Of a stretch of 58,518 nucleotides of DNA, positions 10,915-21,913 are shown piece after piece; position 1 is the first letter of the stretch; each line of letters opens with the position of its first letter. The notes under the pieces were generated by a model. It saw only the letters and a list, made by a program, of their open reading frames with translations. It was not told the origin of the DNA and searched no databases. The position numbers and the translations under genes were made by a program. This DNA comes from Phoronis australis (Eukaryota > Phoronida > Phoronidae): the NCBI GenBank assembly GCA_002633005.1, contig NMRA01000007.1, forward strand, positions 2,137,321-2,195,838, written 5' to 3'.

Positions 10915-13900
10915 GTAGGTCAAATTTCTGTGATCTCTCATGTGTTCAAATAATTGTGAATTTCAGTTGTTTTTTCAGCTGAACATTGAGCGAGGTTTTT
11001 GGACTATTATGGATATTCGTGTTGCAGACGAAATTTCCCTGATGTATAGATTGTTTTCATGGCCAGTCTGCCAATCAACACCCTCGCAGTCCGCACGTGC
11101 TTTCTCATTTACAGCGTCCTTTTCTCGTCACCGCAGTTCGATTTTTCGAGCTGTAAGTCTTTATCATCAATCGCAACTAAGTTCTCACAAGCTCATTTCT
11201 TTTTTCAATGACCACATTTTTTCTTGAATTGCGTCCTTTTCTTACAAACAGATATCATTTTATGAAACTTTTACAATTTTCATGATTAGAGGACGTTTTA
11301 TCTGTGAACAAAACCGATATTGACGAATAGAGAAATTTAGAAAGACGTAAATTTGCACAATTATTCCAAGAAATGCTGCAGAGAATCGTTTTAAACACAT
11401 AATGTGAGTTGGAGGTTGGCACTGGGTATCACTGGCATGAGAGATTTTACCCAAGACTACAAAATTGCGAAGGAGAATGCCTTCAGTAGGCGTACTGACG
11501 ACAAATCGAGTCCCCATTTTGTAAATGAATCGTTGTAGGAATAAGAGATATCATGAAAATGTAATATGTCCTGTACAATGCCTCTTTTTCATAAAGTGGA
11601 AGAGATGGCATTTTGACTGTTGCCATTCTGTGATACGAGAGAAGATAAAAATATTTATGGACGAGGAATTACTATATAATTTCGATCTGTTCAAAGCGGT
11701 TCATGACAAAAACTGAATTAATGAGAAATGAGTTTTGGTTGGTGATAGAATAACTACAGCTTGTAAGAAAATATTGCCTCGGTGAGTAAAGGAGACTGTT
11801 AATGAGAGCGCCCTTACGGCTGGATGGTGAGCGGGGAAGGGTGCCAGCCAAGTTGTAAGCGGTAACTTCTTAGGGCTTCGCTTTATTATTAAAAGATAAA
11901 CGCCTCCAGAAAAGGTGGAAACCTGGTCAAATCAAGCTCAGGACTACCAGGAGGGTCATTCCAGAGAGTGATATATTTGTTCCAACTTGTTAACTTGTGT
12001 CGGGAAGCTTAATGTAAACTCACTAAAGTGCACGAACATCGACAAATAGTTGCCGTAGATTGTAGTTCATAAAGTAGGTAAAGCCCGGAAACGATTACTA
12101 CTGTTAGTTGTCTGTCAGTTGTGTGTTATTTCATGCGACCAGAGCGTAAACTACTTTAAAAACCCATATATTTTGTTATCACAATGAGTTGTCTTAGACG
12201 CACATTGCTTGAAGGGAAGCGAAATACATATACCACATGTCATTCGTTTCCACGGTGATCATCATTGCAGAAACAAACTGGTATCCCTTCCAAGACGAAT
12301 ACACAAAAAGGGGCCGCTCGTGTTCTAATTGACTTAACCCCGGTCTTGGAATTTCTGTCTGTGCCTTTACAGCGAAATAAACACTTTTTACAATCCCCTT
12401 CTGATCTAAAATCAGAGTCGGTGGTGGGCATAGAACGCGGGTTGGTAAAGAAGTGGCGTGGGTATTTTGCCCCATGAGTCATCGTCTCGAGTGGATCATT
12501 TGATTTTGCGGCGGTATTTACGTTTTCTTTATGACTCAGTGTTGTCAAGAGAAAATCTTCCCGTTTTCCTAAGGACCAGGAATAGACCTTTCTTAAAATA
12601 TTACCTCATGCGTTGACGGGAAATTCAAAATTTTTGAATTTAAGGCGCCATCTTCCAAGCTAATTGGTATAGAACACACGGTGTGGTAAAATACCATCAT
12701 CAGCGTTGTGCCTGTACCTGTCAGAATCTGGATAACGTATCAGAATACAATATCAGCATTAAGCTATAAATACTCACTGGCCTCCTAAAAAATCTCAGGC
12801 AGAGTCAAAGCACAATATTCCATGACATGCTTTGTGAATTCTGTCACAATGGATCGACTTTTATAGTCATACTATATGTAAGTCCCATAGTAAAGTTGAA
12901 TCTTTTTTCCGGTCCATCTTCCACAGTAACAAGTCTGGGATGAAGCCGCCATGTTACGATGACTCCAATCCACTGAACGTTTAAGGACTGTACGGCTAAA
13001 AGTGGCAGTCTAAAAGTACCTTGGACGGCGCACTATAGGGGGCTGGAGGGCCCACTTCTTTCAGTACTGCACCACCCATGGGCATGAATGGTGCGAACCA
13101 CAGCCCGGCCCCCACTTTTTTCAGTGCTGCTCCGCCCATGACAGAGAGCATGTTTATCCATTTCAATGTCATGTAACCGATCTTTTAACACCAGAATGAG
13201 GATAAATCTGAAGTTTCATGAAAAGAAAGGGCAAAACTTCCTCATGAATTATGATTCAGAGCTTTCTTTGACCGAAACTCCATGTGAGCGCAAAATACAC
13301 GCCATAAACAGGCTTGTGCCTCATGGATCCTTATCACCACCAAATCTTCCTCAATTGTCCTCAAATAGTAAACATGTGGTATCTTTAATCTGCGAAATAC
13401 TGCAGATTCGAAATTGTTAACATGCTAGGAGGAAATACTTCAGCAATGTCAAACAAAACTTTTCTGTTTGTTGAACATGCCGTCAAATCTGCTAAGTTGA
13501 CAGGAAAACGACAAAACATGTTCATTGATGCCGGTGGCCAGACACTAGTCACACAAGCATGTAACGTGCTTCACGACTAAAAACTAAACCACGTCTATAT
13601 GCTGCCCCTAAAATGAACACCAAGTGAAGTCACTGCATAAAAAACAACGACGGCAACTTAAACCACGCGCTTAATTTAAAATAAATGCTGACGTGTGACG
13701 TGTTAATAAATGTCATATTCCGAAAGGAATTGACTTTTTTCTTTGACTATTCCCTATACAAAAAAGCCGTTTACACATATGGTAGACAAAACAAGTTTTA
13801 TCGCCAATTTTGTGCGTTCAACGCTTTATGCCTTATCAGGAAAGTATATCATGAAACGTGGAACAACAAAATCCAACATTAATGATTTAAGAAATAACCA

Positions 13901-16900
13901 ATTTATGAGTTTTGTAGTTTTTGCCTCAGAATATAACAGAACAATAGGGTGAACCATGCGCGCACCCAGCCTTCAATATGGGGGGGCTCGAATTTCTGAC
14001 CTTGTGGACCATTTGGTAACAAAAGGCGGGCAGACTAAAAAAGAAAAAACGGGGCCACCACTGTGAATTACGCTTTTGTGCTTGTTTAGTGGACTTTTGT
14101 CTTATTTTCTCGGACTTTTTGTTTCTCAGGGGCGGACCTTTTTGCCCACTTCGCCAAATGGGGGGCTCGTTCGAGCCTCCCGAGCCCCCCCCTTGGGTGC
14201 GCACATGTGAACGCAAAAAATAGGCATTTCCTCAATACAAAGGCACAAGGCAAAATAAATTAGCATGACCCTAGAAATCACAATAATATATTAATTATGC
14301 GCTGTTGAGTTCATTTACCAATCTACACATGTTCAGCTCTCCAGAATCTCGTACTGCACATCTCCAGGAACTGCAAATGGTACTGAGCAGATTAACTTCC
14401 TTGTCCCGTATTACACTCAACTTTAGGTTCTGTCAATGGGTCTCAGAATAACGAAATATATTTCGCAATGCCATTTTTAAGAAGCATTGGAATAAACAAC
14501 AGGAAATCATCATCCTGCTTTACGAAAGCGGAAGTTAAATTTGGTTGTGGATTAATTTTGTTTATGTCAGCATGCGGGGGGGGATTTAGCGAAGTGGGCA
14601 AAAAAGGCCCGCCTCAGAGAATCAAAAATTCTGAAAAGTAGAAGCTTAGACAAAAGTCCACTAAAATGGCAGGAACTACCAAAATACGGTGAATGCAGAA
14701 TTTACTGCTCTGGACGTACCCCGTTTTTTAGTAAAAGGTCCACAATCTCAAAGATTCCCCCCATTTCTCGAGGCTGGGTGCATGCATGGTCAGTGACAAG
14801 TTTTTGTCTTTACAAGGAATGCAGAATTGCGTTAGCAATAATGTGCGACCGCCTCATACCTTGGTCACATTTCGCAAAGAAATTTACCAGTATCTTTGAC
14901 GTAACAATAATATCTCGGTACATCGGGGGATGCTTAGCCAATCACGCCGATTGAGTATCATTCCTACCCAAATGACTACTGAGACGATTTTTTGTCAGAT
15001 CAATAGCACGTACAGGTGATTTTTTTACGCCAACATCCAGGAGGCGCTTCCACTAAACCCCCAATAATTGCTCGATTGTCGTCAACCGATATCACTGTTT
15101 TTTGCCACAAACTCAGATTTATGTGTCCGAGGCGTGAAGCAACGACCGGACTTAGACGTTTGACTAAATCGGCCACAATAGCTTGTTTCATCAAACGTCG
15201 CACGCAATCACGACGGTCGCAGGCATGTTATCGCGAACGCGACACTACATTTTTCATAAAGTGAAACGCTACAACTGACGGTCGTTCGAGTTTGAATACA
15301 TGGACCCAGACCTTTGTAATGACTCCAGATAAGCGGGCAGATCATCACACACTATGGCCTGCGAGTGAATTGGATTTGTTTTTAGTACACATGTAGGGAG
15401 ATCTGTGTACTCGTAGTCAGATGGGAAACGAAGACTGCAGCGACCATTACGTTAAAAGGTAAATGTGTATCAGAAAATTTGTTCCTCATTAGTCGGTAGA
15501 CTAAATATAAACACTGTGTAACACCTGGTCCTAAAGGTAGACATTCGTTTTTTACACACGATTTTAACTGTCTGCTTGCAGCAAAATCCCACAATTAAAG
15601 AAATTGAACATTGACTGCAGTGGCAGAAATTTGACCAAGATACCCGACGTAAGCAACGTCGAGCAATGGGGTGACTCCCACAGTGGTGTATACGAAATGG
15701 ATTTCAAGGATAACAACATCAGAAACATCCCTGAGGGTAGGAACTCTGGAGTACATTTTTATATCATGTTTGTTTATTTATGGCAGATATCTGATACATC
15801 GAATGTCATCTGTTCTTGGCCCGTTTTATCAACAATCTTGGTCCCCACGTAAGACCGCAGCTTGCCACCAAAACTTAGCCACCACCAAACGTGCCTTCTT
15901 TTTAACAAAACTCAGTTTTGAGTGAAAATATTGCAACCATCCAAAATTCAAGTTTAAATTTTAAAAACTTTGTTACCTCTCAGAGTCATGTTTGGTCAGA
16001 ACGCAAATAATTCATGCAGATAAGCTCAATATCAAAAGTTGCGATTCATTTGGGAAGTGGAATTACCCTTCCGTAACTTTTTTGATTTAGTCTATTTTTT
16101 GCCATTCATTCTTCAAACGAAACATAACAAATAGCTAACAATAAGGCTGAGGCTATGACATTCAAATACAAGTAATAACATTATAAAAATGTTAACAATA
16201 GCGTTTAGGATGATACTCGTACAGAAGTCAGTCAAAGAGTTTAGGCCACTCTCAGATTAATTTTAAGTGTGCAATATCATATACAGATGTGTCGGTGAAT
16301 GGAAAACCTAATCTAGGCGGTTTACCGTTATAAAATTGGTCTCAAATTGTTCCTTGGTCAAAGTAGGTTTTATTTTGAGAGAGAACTAAAGGTTTGTTAC
16401 ACCTTGAGAGTAAAGGCTCTTCAGGTTGGCTTGCCACGGCCTGTCATTTTATTTAGAAAGCACCCTCTCAAGCGGTAACGAACTCAATCAGGCAAGATCA
16501 AATGTCATGGCTCTCTTCTGAGTAAAAAACGAGTTGCCGGGTACACATTTTATATCGGTAAGTGATCTTAATAAAATTTTATTGTCGGCTTTATTGCCGC
16601 ACCAGACTATTCCAAAACAAACAAGTAAATCCGAAAGGATTGATGTTTTGCGGTTTCGTGTTTCCTTGCGTATCTTGGTGAGTGAAGCGCGTGACGTAGT
16701 AACAGGGCTACCATAGAATCATACTCACGAGCATGGCATTTTATGCACGAACCACCTATGAAGCTATGAATCATGCATATAAACCCCTGAATCATGCACA
16801 AGAATAAAAATCATGCGTACGAACCACAAAAATCACACATACCAACACAAATCATACGCACAAATAACCAAACGATTGTTCGTGCGTGTGAGTCGATCGT

Positions 16901-19900
16901 GTGCATGATTCTTGTGGTCTGCGCACATGATTGTGGTTCGTATGCATGCTTTTTGGGTTCGCATGCATTATTCATGGGTTCGTATGGAGGATTCATGTGT
17001 TCGTAGGTGGTTCGTGCGCAAAATGCGATGCTCGTGCGTAGTATGATTCTATGGTACCCCTGTATTAGTTTTGGGGGCAAAATCAAATTTTGAATACTTT
17101 TGTCTGCTTCATTTGCGTTGTTTTTGCTTGGGGCAAGTACGGCAAACCGTCCGTTTTACTGCAGTTTAATATTACATAATTCATTTTTAGTAGATGAATG
17201 CGTGTTTGTGATCCACAAGATAAGTTAAGAGCTTCTGATTTACCAACAAGGGGGAAATATCAGAACTACGTAGCTACAGTATTTTTTGTGTTACAGGTGT
17301 AGTTCAAATGAAGAAAATGTGCTCTATTGTCTTTTGTTCACCCAATAGCATAAATGAGTCTCTTCTGTTGCAGAGATACCTGGGTTTGGTAAATTGAAAT
17401 TCTCCAAGCTTTCTCTGTCAAACAATGACATCACAAACCTTGCTTGCCAATCTCTCATATCAGCTGGCGTTGAAGATCTAGATCTGTCGATGAATCCAAG
17501 CCTTGAAGTCGATGGCACCTTATTTAAAGGTATATTTACTATTTTTACTGTACATTTTGTCGGCGGTTGTCTTTTAGAAATTAAAGAAAAACATGTGGAA
17601 AGGTCGGCTTCAACCTGATAAACGTTGACATTTCACCAGTTAGGAACAATGCTGAATTTGAACTCGTCTGTTAAAGTTAATATTATGTTACCTTGAGTTT
17701 TTGTGGCTATTTCGCGTTTTCTATTCCACAGGTTACACGATAATCAAAAAATTAACGCTGAACAATATGGGGTTGACAAGAATACCAAGAGAAGCTATAG
17801 CCAAATTGAAGAACTTAACAGAATTACACATGAAGAACAACTTGATAAAGAAAGTGCAACAAACTGACTTAAAAGGGCTGGATAGCCTGACTCTGTTGGA
17901 CCTGGAGAACAATTCTATAAGTCAAATACAGCAAGAAGCTTTTAAGCCCATGGCGATACCCAGATTTGTGAATCTAAACAGCAACAGTCTCAACGACCTG
18001 TCTTTTCATCGTCCTTGTACAACAAAGCTACAATTGTCAGTGCTGAAGTAAGTTGGGTTGCATTTAGAAGCGGAGAAACTTTTTGATGATTAGCAGTTTT
18101 TAATAGTTCGTTAGACTGACTTTTCAGTTTGTTTTACTGTCAGTTGTTTTAACACCCAATAATTGAGGAGATGTCCTTTAAGAAAAACATATTCCTACTC
18201 AAGGGATAAAAAAGATACAAGCCCGCCTTTCATCACAAAATCAAGTTTTAATTCAGACTACTTACTGTTTTGAAATTGGTCTCAAATTATTCTTTGGTCA
18301 AATTACAGTAAAGGGCTTCAAAATAGTTGACAGTTCGTTATGTGACCAGACTCTACAAGCTTGTTGGTTGTCATGGCACGTTACTTTAAGCGCCGAGCAT
18401 AGTCTCGAGGAATTACGAACTGTCAAACGCAGAAATCACATCTCTCATTGAGGACCAAGTTGAGACCAACTTCATAATAAGTGGTATAAATCAAAGGTTG
18501 TTCAGAGATGCTTAAATCTATAAACCAGTTTACTCAACCATACAAAAATGCTGCAAGTATTTTCATCTACGACAGAAACTGATTTCTATCCTAAAAGAGA
18601 CCAGTCAGACTATCGGAAAATAAAAAAGAGTGTAAAATTCATATAATAATTTTGACAAGGTTATCCAAAACCAATTTTGTTGGCTTCATGACAATCGTAA
18701 GCTGAGGGCTCTCTCATATCCCTTTCATCGTAGAAACAAATTGCTATCTTGGAAGATGGTACTTTGTGAGCAACTCGTTGACATTCTGTCTATTTCATTA
18801 TTTCTAAGTTCGAGTCGTATTAGAAGGAAGGTATACCGTAACGCGTACATCAATTACGCTTCACGTAGAGATCTGCAATTGTCAATGTAAGCCAAAATTG
18901 TCTGTAATCTATAAAATTTAAAGCCCCGGTTCACTCAAAAAGTTACTTAGATTTTGTTCGCTAGTATGAGACTTGAAATCAAGTGCTATTATCCGCATGA
19001 GGAATTATAAGACGTACTGATTCTATTCTCAAACACTAAAAAGGGTTCTATAGTGATGAAACAGTGGCTACGTACGTTTGAAGAAAGATCGTACCTCCAA
19101 ATGATAGAGAGTTTTTAAGGTTCTATAAGATCTTAAGAAAAACGCCCAAATTTGGATAACTTGGAAACATCATATCTCAGGAATGGTATATCGGTTGCAT
19201 ATGAAACTTTCAGATACCATTAATGTAATCTCCAAAACGGTGTTAGGAATTGTTTTTCAAAATTTTCCACTTTTGCACGAGGGGATATCAAAAATAGATA
19301 AGTCAGAAAACTGTAACAGCGTTTTGAGATCTTGTCTTGAACATTTAATATCAAGCGAAATTTACAATGTTCTTGACACCGTTGCTTTCCTGTGAATGTA
19401 CCTTTCTTTTTTGATAAATGTTATGATCAAATGGTCATGTGACACCATTAATGGCAGTTCATTGGCCTAAATACACAGACTTGTCGATAAGGCCCTACTT
19501 TAAATTACTGTATTTTAGCAATCCTCTACGATGTGATTGTGATCTTTACAAGGTGAGCAGTACGTACCCTTTCATCATAAAGGGGACGTGTACTTCAACA
19601 GGGGGAGACACTTACACACTACAGGTGGTCGAATCAAAACAGCTCTCCTACAGCACATCACTGATGAAACTGGGGAGGGAGATGTGCAAACCAACGTAAG
19701 TTAACAGGAAATTGGAGATTTTTATTGTAAGCAAAGCCGTGCTTGTCGAGCAAATTGGGCTTGCTAATAATTTTTAAATGGTTGAAAAAATGTTCTATTT
19801 CATATGAATTATGAAATTGATTCTCTATTGTCAAGGCAAGGAATTTTTTGTGTAATAAGATAGGCTTGACATACTTCTCATTTCACGCGCGGTAAGTGGG

Positions 19901-21880
19901 ACGAAAGTACAGCTTCAAACCTTTGACACAAAAAACAAAAAATCCCATGTTAGGTAATCCTCGACAAGGAACAAAATGAAAAGCTTGGCAACTCCTTACA
20001 GCTAGCGTGGCTAACGCTTTGGGAAAGTCGCTAAAGCTTTATTTTGTCCTGTTTATCTGGCTAAAAACTAAAACAGAATCGGGCCCTTTACCCTCATAAA
20101 ATCGGTCTCATAATATTTCTTCCCGTGAAAGAATTCTATTTCCGTTATCAGCAAGAATATCACACCATCAGCAACTCAAGAAAACGGATCAGATTTTATT
20201 GGGTTTGGGTAATCCTAAAATTTCAAATTCGATATGGTACACATACTCATTGTCTGTGACTAGCAGTGGTAACAGAAATGTAACCCTCTCACAGTAAGGG
20301 GTGTCACGAGACCTACACTATGAGTGTAAAAGACCAGTGATTAAAATTTCGCTTTTAACCAGCTGAAACAGGGCAAAATGCAATGGCTGTGGATAAAACC
20401 GCCAAAATCTAACTACAGAAAATCACAAAGTACACTTTAAATTTTGAAGGAAAACACAACAGCAGTGTCAAATATCGTCTTAATGTAAAAGGACGAAAGA
20501 TAACAATCCACTTTAGAACGGTTGCTTTGAAAATGGTGTCAGATCACTGCTCCAAAAAGTTTCAATGGAAAGCTACTCCAGTAAGTTGAACTAAAGCGTT
20601 TTTATGCGCTCACATATTTATATGTGGACGCATTATGCCGTCACCTCCGCCCGTCTGTCCGACCGGGCGGCGTCCGCTGCTCTATCTCCAAAACCCTTAG
20701 ACATACGTTCATGAAATTTGACACATATGTTCCATTTATGAATGGGACGGCATGAACGAACTTTCGGAGGGATCCGACTACCGGTGTGTCCCCTAGTGGC
20801 AATTTTAGTTTTTTACGCTTACCTTTGTATCTTCAAGTCCTGAACGGATTTTCATGAAATTTAGTATGTACGCACCTATTAGTGAGATGACGCCATCGTC
20901 CCGTTTTCGGATGGATTCGACGTAGTTTACGCCACCTGGTGGCCATTTTTACTGTTTTCGAGTCTGTTTTTTGGCGTCCGCCGTTCTATCAACTAAACCG
21001 CTCGAAGGATGGTTGTGAAAATTGGCACGTATGTGCTTACTATAAAGAGGACGGTTGGCGATGATTTTCCGACGATTTCGACAACTGTGGCGCTTCCTAG
21101 AGGCAGTTTTTTTTTGCGTCTATGGTTGTATCTCCTAAACTGTTCGCAGGATCTTTACTTAATTTAGGAAGTGTATTTATATGGTGTTGACTACGGATGA
21201 CGACGACTTTCGGAGAAATCTGACTACTGCTGTGACCCCTAGTGACAATTTTAGTTTTTTACGTTTAACTCAGTATCTTCAAAGGCAGATTCAACGGACA
21301 CTGTGCCCACTAGTGGCAATTTCATTTTATTCTGTTTTCTTTTGTTTCTCTGAAGTTCCTTGACATATTTTTATGAAATCTGTCATGTTCCTGTTTTTGG
21401 ATGGATTGTATGTTTTTGCGCCATTTAGTGGCTATTTTTATGATACAAATAAATAACCCTAAAAGCACACCATTTGCAATGCATTCGTGGGCGCATTTCA
21501 CCGCTCCGCGTTGCTCTTGTCTTGTATCACGAACACATGCAATTTCAGGCATTCGTTCACACGGAATATGACATCGTTAAGCATTCATTTCGGCGGTAAT
21601 CATTATCATTATCATTATCACTATGGTACTGGTATAATGATGATGTTACATACAATAAGACAGAAAATACTGTTACTGTTTTCCGATCCATTTCAGGAAT
21701 GCCATTGATACTGGGTATAATTGTGCGTGTCAAAGATGGACGCCTCTTATGACTATTGAAGACGAGTACAACGATTGTCTGGCTAAAATAAAAGACCCCA
21801 AGAGCAGAGGACACGACACGCCGACATCATTCCTTACGATATTTATTGCCATAACGAGTATATATCTTATCATTCACTGA
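10790..21880 (+). CDS. Secreted, probably GPI-anchored leucine-rich-repeat protein (six exons)
   Basis: Coding exons are 10790-10914, 15582-15736, 17374-17529, 17732-18047, 19519-19695 and 21697-21880. All introns are GT-AG and the phases (2,1,1,2,2) join into 370 codons. Seen: signal peptide about residues 1-16, LRRNT with Cys31, 35, 37 and 54, LRRs about 68-250 with LxxLxLxxN-type cores, LRRCT starting NPLRCDC with Cys256, 258, 275 and 307, then a short segment with Cys319, 321 and 337, then a hydrophobic tail 354-369 ending one residue before the stop. N-glycosylation sequons occur at N58, N173 and N205. Such proteins act outside the cell in recognition or adhesion. Ending right after a hydrophobic stretch with no basic cytoplasmic tail fits a GPI signal (inference); a single-pass membrane protein without a tail is the alternative. 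The domain order resembles Nogo-receptor-like and agnathan VLR-type proteins, but no orthologue is claimed. The ligand is unknown. Confidence 0.85.
13028..13140 (+). repeat. Interspersed repeat with CCCACTTYTTTCAGT cores, copy 1
   Basis: Two degenerate sub-copies each contain CCCACTT(C/T)TTTCAGT followed by CTGC. The same combination, preceded by GCACTA and a G run, occurs at 58335-58410, so this is a dispersed family. Its class is unknown. Confidence 0.55.
13955..14207 (+). mobile_element. TIR element (CATG...CATG family), copy 1, with TGAAC target duplication
   Basis: The left end CATGCGCGCACCCAGCC and the right end, read inward CATGTGCGCACCCAAGG, are terminal inverted repeats. Perfect direct repeats TGAAC flank the element at 13950-13954 and 14208-14212. 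The interior holds GTGGACC and TTTTTGCCCACTTCGC blocks shared with the second copy. There is no transposase frame, so it is non-autonomous. Confidence 0.75.
14571..14788 (-). mobile_element. TIR element (CATG...CATG family), copy 2, inverted, with GTCAG target duplication
   Basis: Lies in the opposite orientation to 13955-14207 and shares its terminal CATG(C/T)RYGCACCCAGCC region, the GTGGACC block and the GCGAAGTGGGCAAAA block. Flanking GTCAG at 14566-14570 and 14789-14793 is a perfect 5-bp target duplication, showing an independent insertion rather than a local inversion. Confidence 0.75.
15582..15736 (+). CDS. LRR gene exon 2: LRRNT end and first LRR
   Basis: Acceptor TTGCAG at 15576-15581. 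Encodes the fourth LRRNT cysteine in LNIDCSGRNLTKIPDV, then the first repeat (YEMDFKDNNIRNIP). The donor at 15737 leaves phase 1. Confidence 0.85.
16328..16510 (+). repeat. Repeat with ATTGGTCTCAAATT start, copy in intron 2
   Basis: AAAATTGGTCTCAAATTGTT followed by CCTTGGTCAAA recurs near-identically at 18268 in intron 4. Similarity beyond about 35 bp is weak. Boundaries are approximate. Confidence 0.35.
16702..17063. mobile_element. Foldback (hairpin) element, 362 bp
   Basis: The ends ACAGGGCTACCATAGAATC and the complement of GATTCTATGGTACCCCTGT are inverted repeats, and complementarity continues inward for at least 55 bp (ACGAGCAT, GCACGAACCACCTA blocks). The whole interior is built from variants of CGTATGNNTGATTCATG in one half and their complements in the other, so a single strand could fold end to end. 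CAGGG termini recall hAT-type MITEs, but no 8-bp target duplication is visible. Confidence 0.75.
17374..17529 (+). CDS. LRR gene exon 3: two LRRs
   Basis: Acceptor TGTTGCAG. Encodes FSKLSLSNNDITNLACQSL and VEDLDLSMNPSLEVDGTLF, both with LRR spacing. The phase is 1 at both ends, so the exon is a symmetric module that can be skipped or duplicated without a frame change. Confidence 0.85.
17732..18047 (+). CDS. LRR gene exon 4: main LRR block
   Basis: Acceptor TTCCACAG. Encodes at least four repeats including LTLNNMGLTRIPREA, LTELHMKNNLIKKVQQTDL, LTLLDLENNSISQIQQEAF and RFVNLNSNSLNDL. The donor GTAAGT at 18048 leaves phase 2. Confidence 0.9.
18048..19518 (+). other. LRR gene intron 4
   Basis: Contains a possible TIR element at 18262-18480, whose ends GAAATTGGTCTCAAATT and the complement of AAGTTGAGACCAACTTC are inverted. 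No exon recognised; exon 4 and 5 phases already match. Confidence 0.5.
18262..18480. mobile_element. Possible TIR element related to the intron 2 repeat
   Basis: Inverted ends TTTTGAAATTGGTCTCAAAT and TTATGAAGTTGGTCTCAACT (complement of the right end) with GGTC blocks following in both. No clear target duplication. Weakly supported. Confidence 0.35.
19519..19695 (+). CDS. LRR gene exon 5: LRRCT
   Basis: Acceptor TATTTTAG. Encodes NNPLRCDCDLYK and the remaining LRRCT cysteines (GTC and EMC), the standard four-cysteine cap. The donor GTAAGT at 19696 leaves phase 2. Confidence 0.9.
20593..21526 (-). repeat. R1 repeat family, long copy with several internal units
   Basis: Its head at 21450-21526 (minus strand: AAGAGCAACGCGGAGCG, TGAAATGCGCCCACGAATGC) matches the heads at 25672, 33240, 33314, 38628, 40334 and 41114. 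The body repeats a module of roughly 130-200 bp: CCACTAGxGGC, a GGATxCGxCC block, AAATTTCATGAAAAT, then GATACAxCxxTGGACGCAAAAA. The opposite edge is ATATTTATATGTGGACGCAT. No protein is encoded. Confidence 0.8.
21598..21621. repeat. ATTATC microsatellite
   Basis: Four nearly perfect hexamer units lie about 75 bp upstream of LRR exon 6. Confidence 0.85.
21697..21880 (+). CDS. LRR gene exon 6: post-LRRCT cysteines, hydrophobic C-terminus, stop
   Basis: Acceptor CCATTTCAG. Encodes a segment with YNCACQRW and NDC, a polar spacer (KIKDPKSRGHDTPT), then SFLTIFIAITSIYLIIH and TGA at 21878-21880. A small-residue site in KSRG followed by a spacer and hydrophobic end fits a GPI-attachment signal. The exact cleavage site cannot be read from sequence. 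Confidence 0.85.
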
Positions 21881-21913
21881 GAAGTTTTTTTAAAAGAAAC
21901 TTCTCACTGAATG
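21871..21913 (+). other. Hairpin spanning the LRR stop codon
   Basis: CATTCACTGAGAAGTTT (21871-21887) pairs with AAACTTCTCACTGAATG (21897-21913) at 16 of 17 positions around a 9-nt loop. The left arm includes the last two codons and the TGA. A variant polyadenylation hexamer ATTAAA follows at 21925-21930. Confidence 0.8.

Larger units (their letters stand above)
10915..15581 (+). other. LRR gene intron 1 (4.7 kb)
   Basis: Contains the repeat at 13028-13140 and two TIR elements in opposite orientation at 13955-14207 and 14571-14788. No extra exon is needed because exon 1 and exon 2 phases match. Open frames at 10940-11227, 12194-12548 and 15000-15264 are unexplained and probably chance. Confidence 0.7.
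15737..17373 (+). other. LRR gene intron 2
   Basis: Holds the 362-bp foldback element at 16702-17063 and a stretch at 16328-16510 sharing AAATTGGTCTCAAATTRTTC with intron 4. No coding content recognised. Confidence 0.65.
19696..21696 (+). other. LRR gene intron 5
   Basis: Mostly occupied by a minus-oriented copy of the R1 repeat at 20593-21526 and a short ATTATC microsatellite at 21598-21621. No exon recognised. Confidence 0.65.

Noticed and set aside
10910-10915. Alternative donor GTAAGG for LRR exon 1
   Set aside because: It gives phase 0 and leads to a stop shortly into exon 2, whereas GTAGGT keeps the LRRNT intact.
10940-11227. 95-codon open frame just after LRR exon 1
   Set aside because: It lies in intron 1, has no recognisable domain, and exon 1 joins exon 2 in phase without it.
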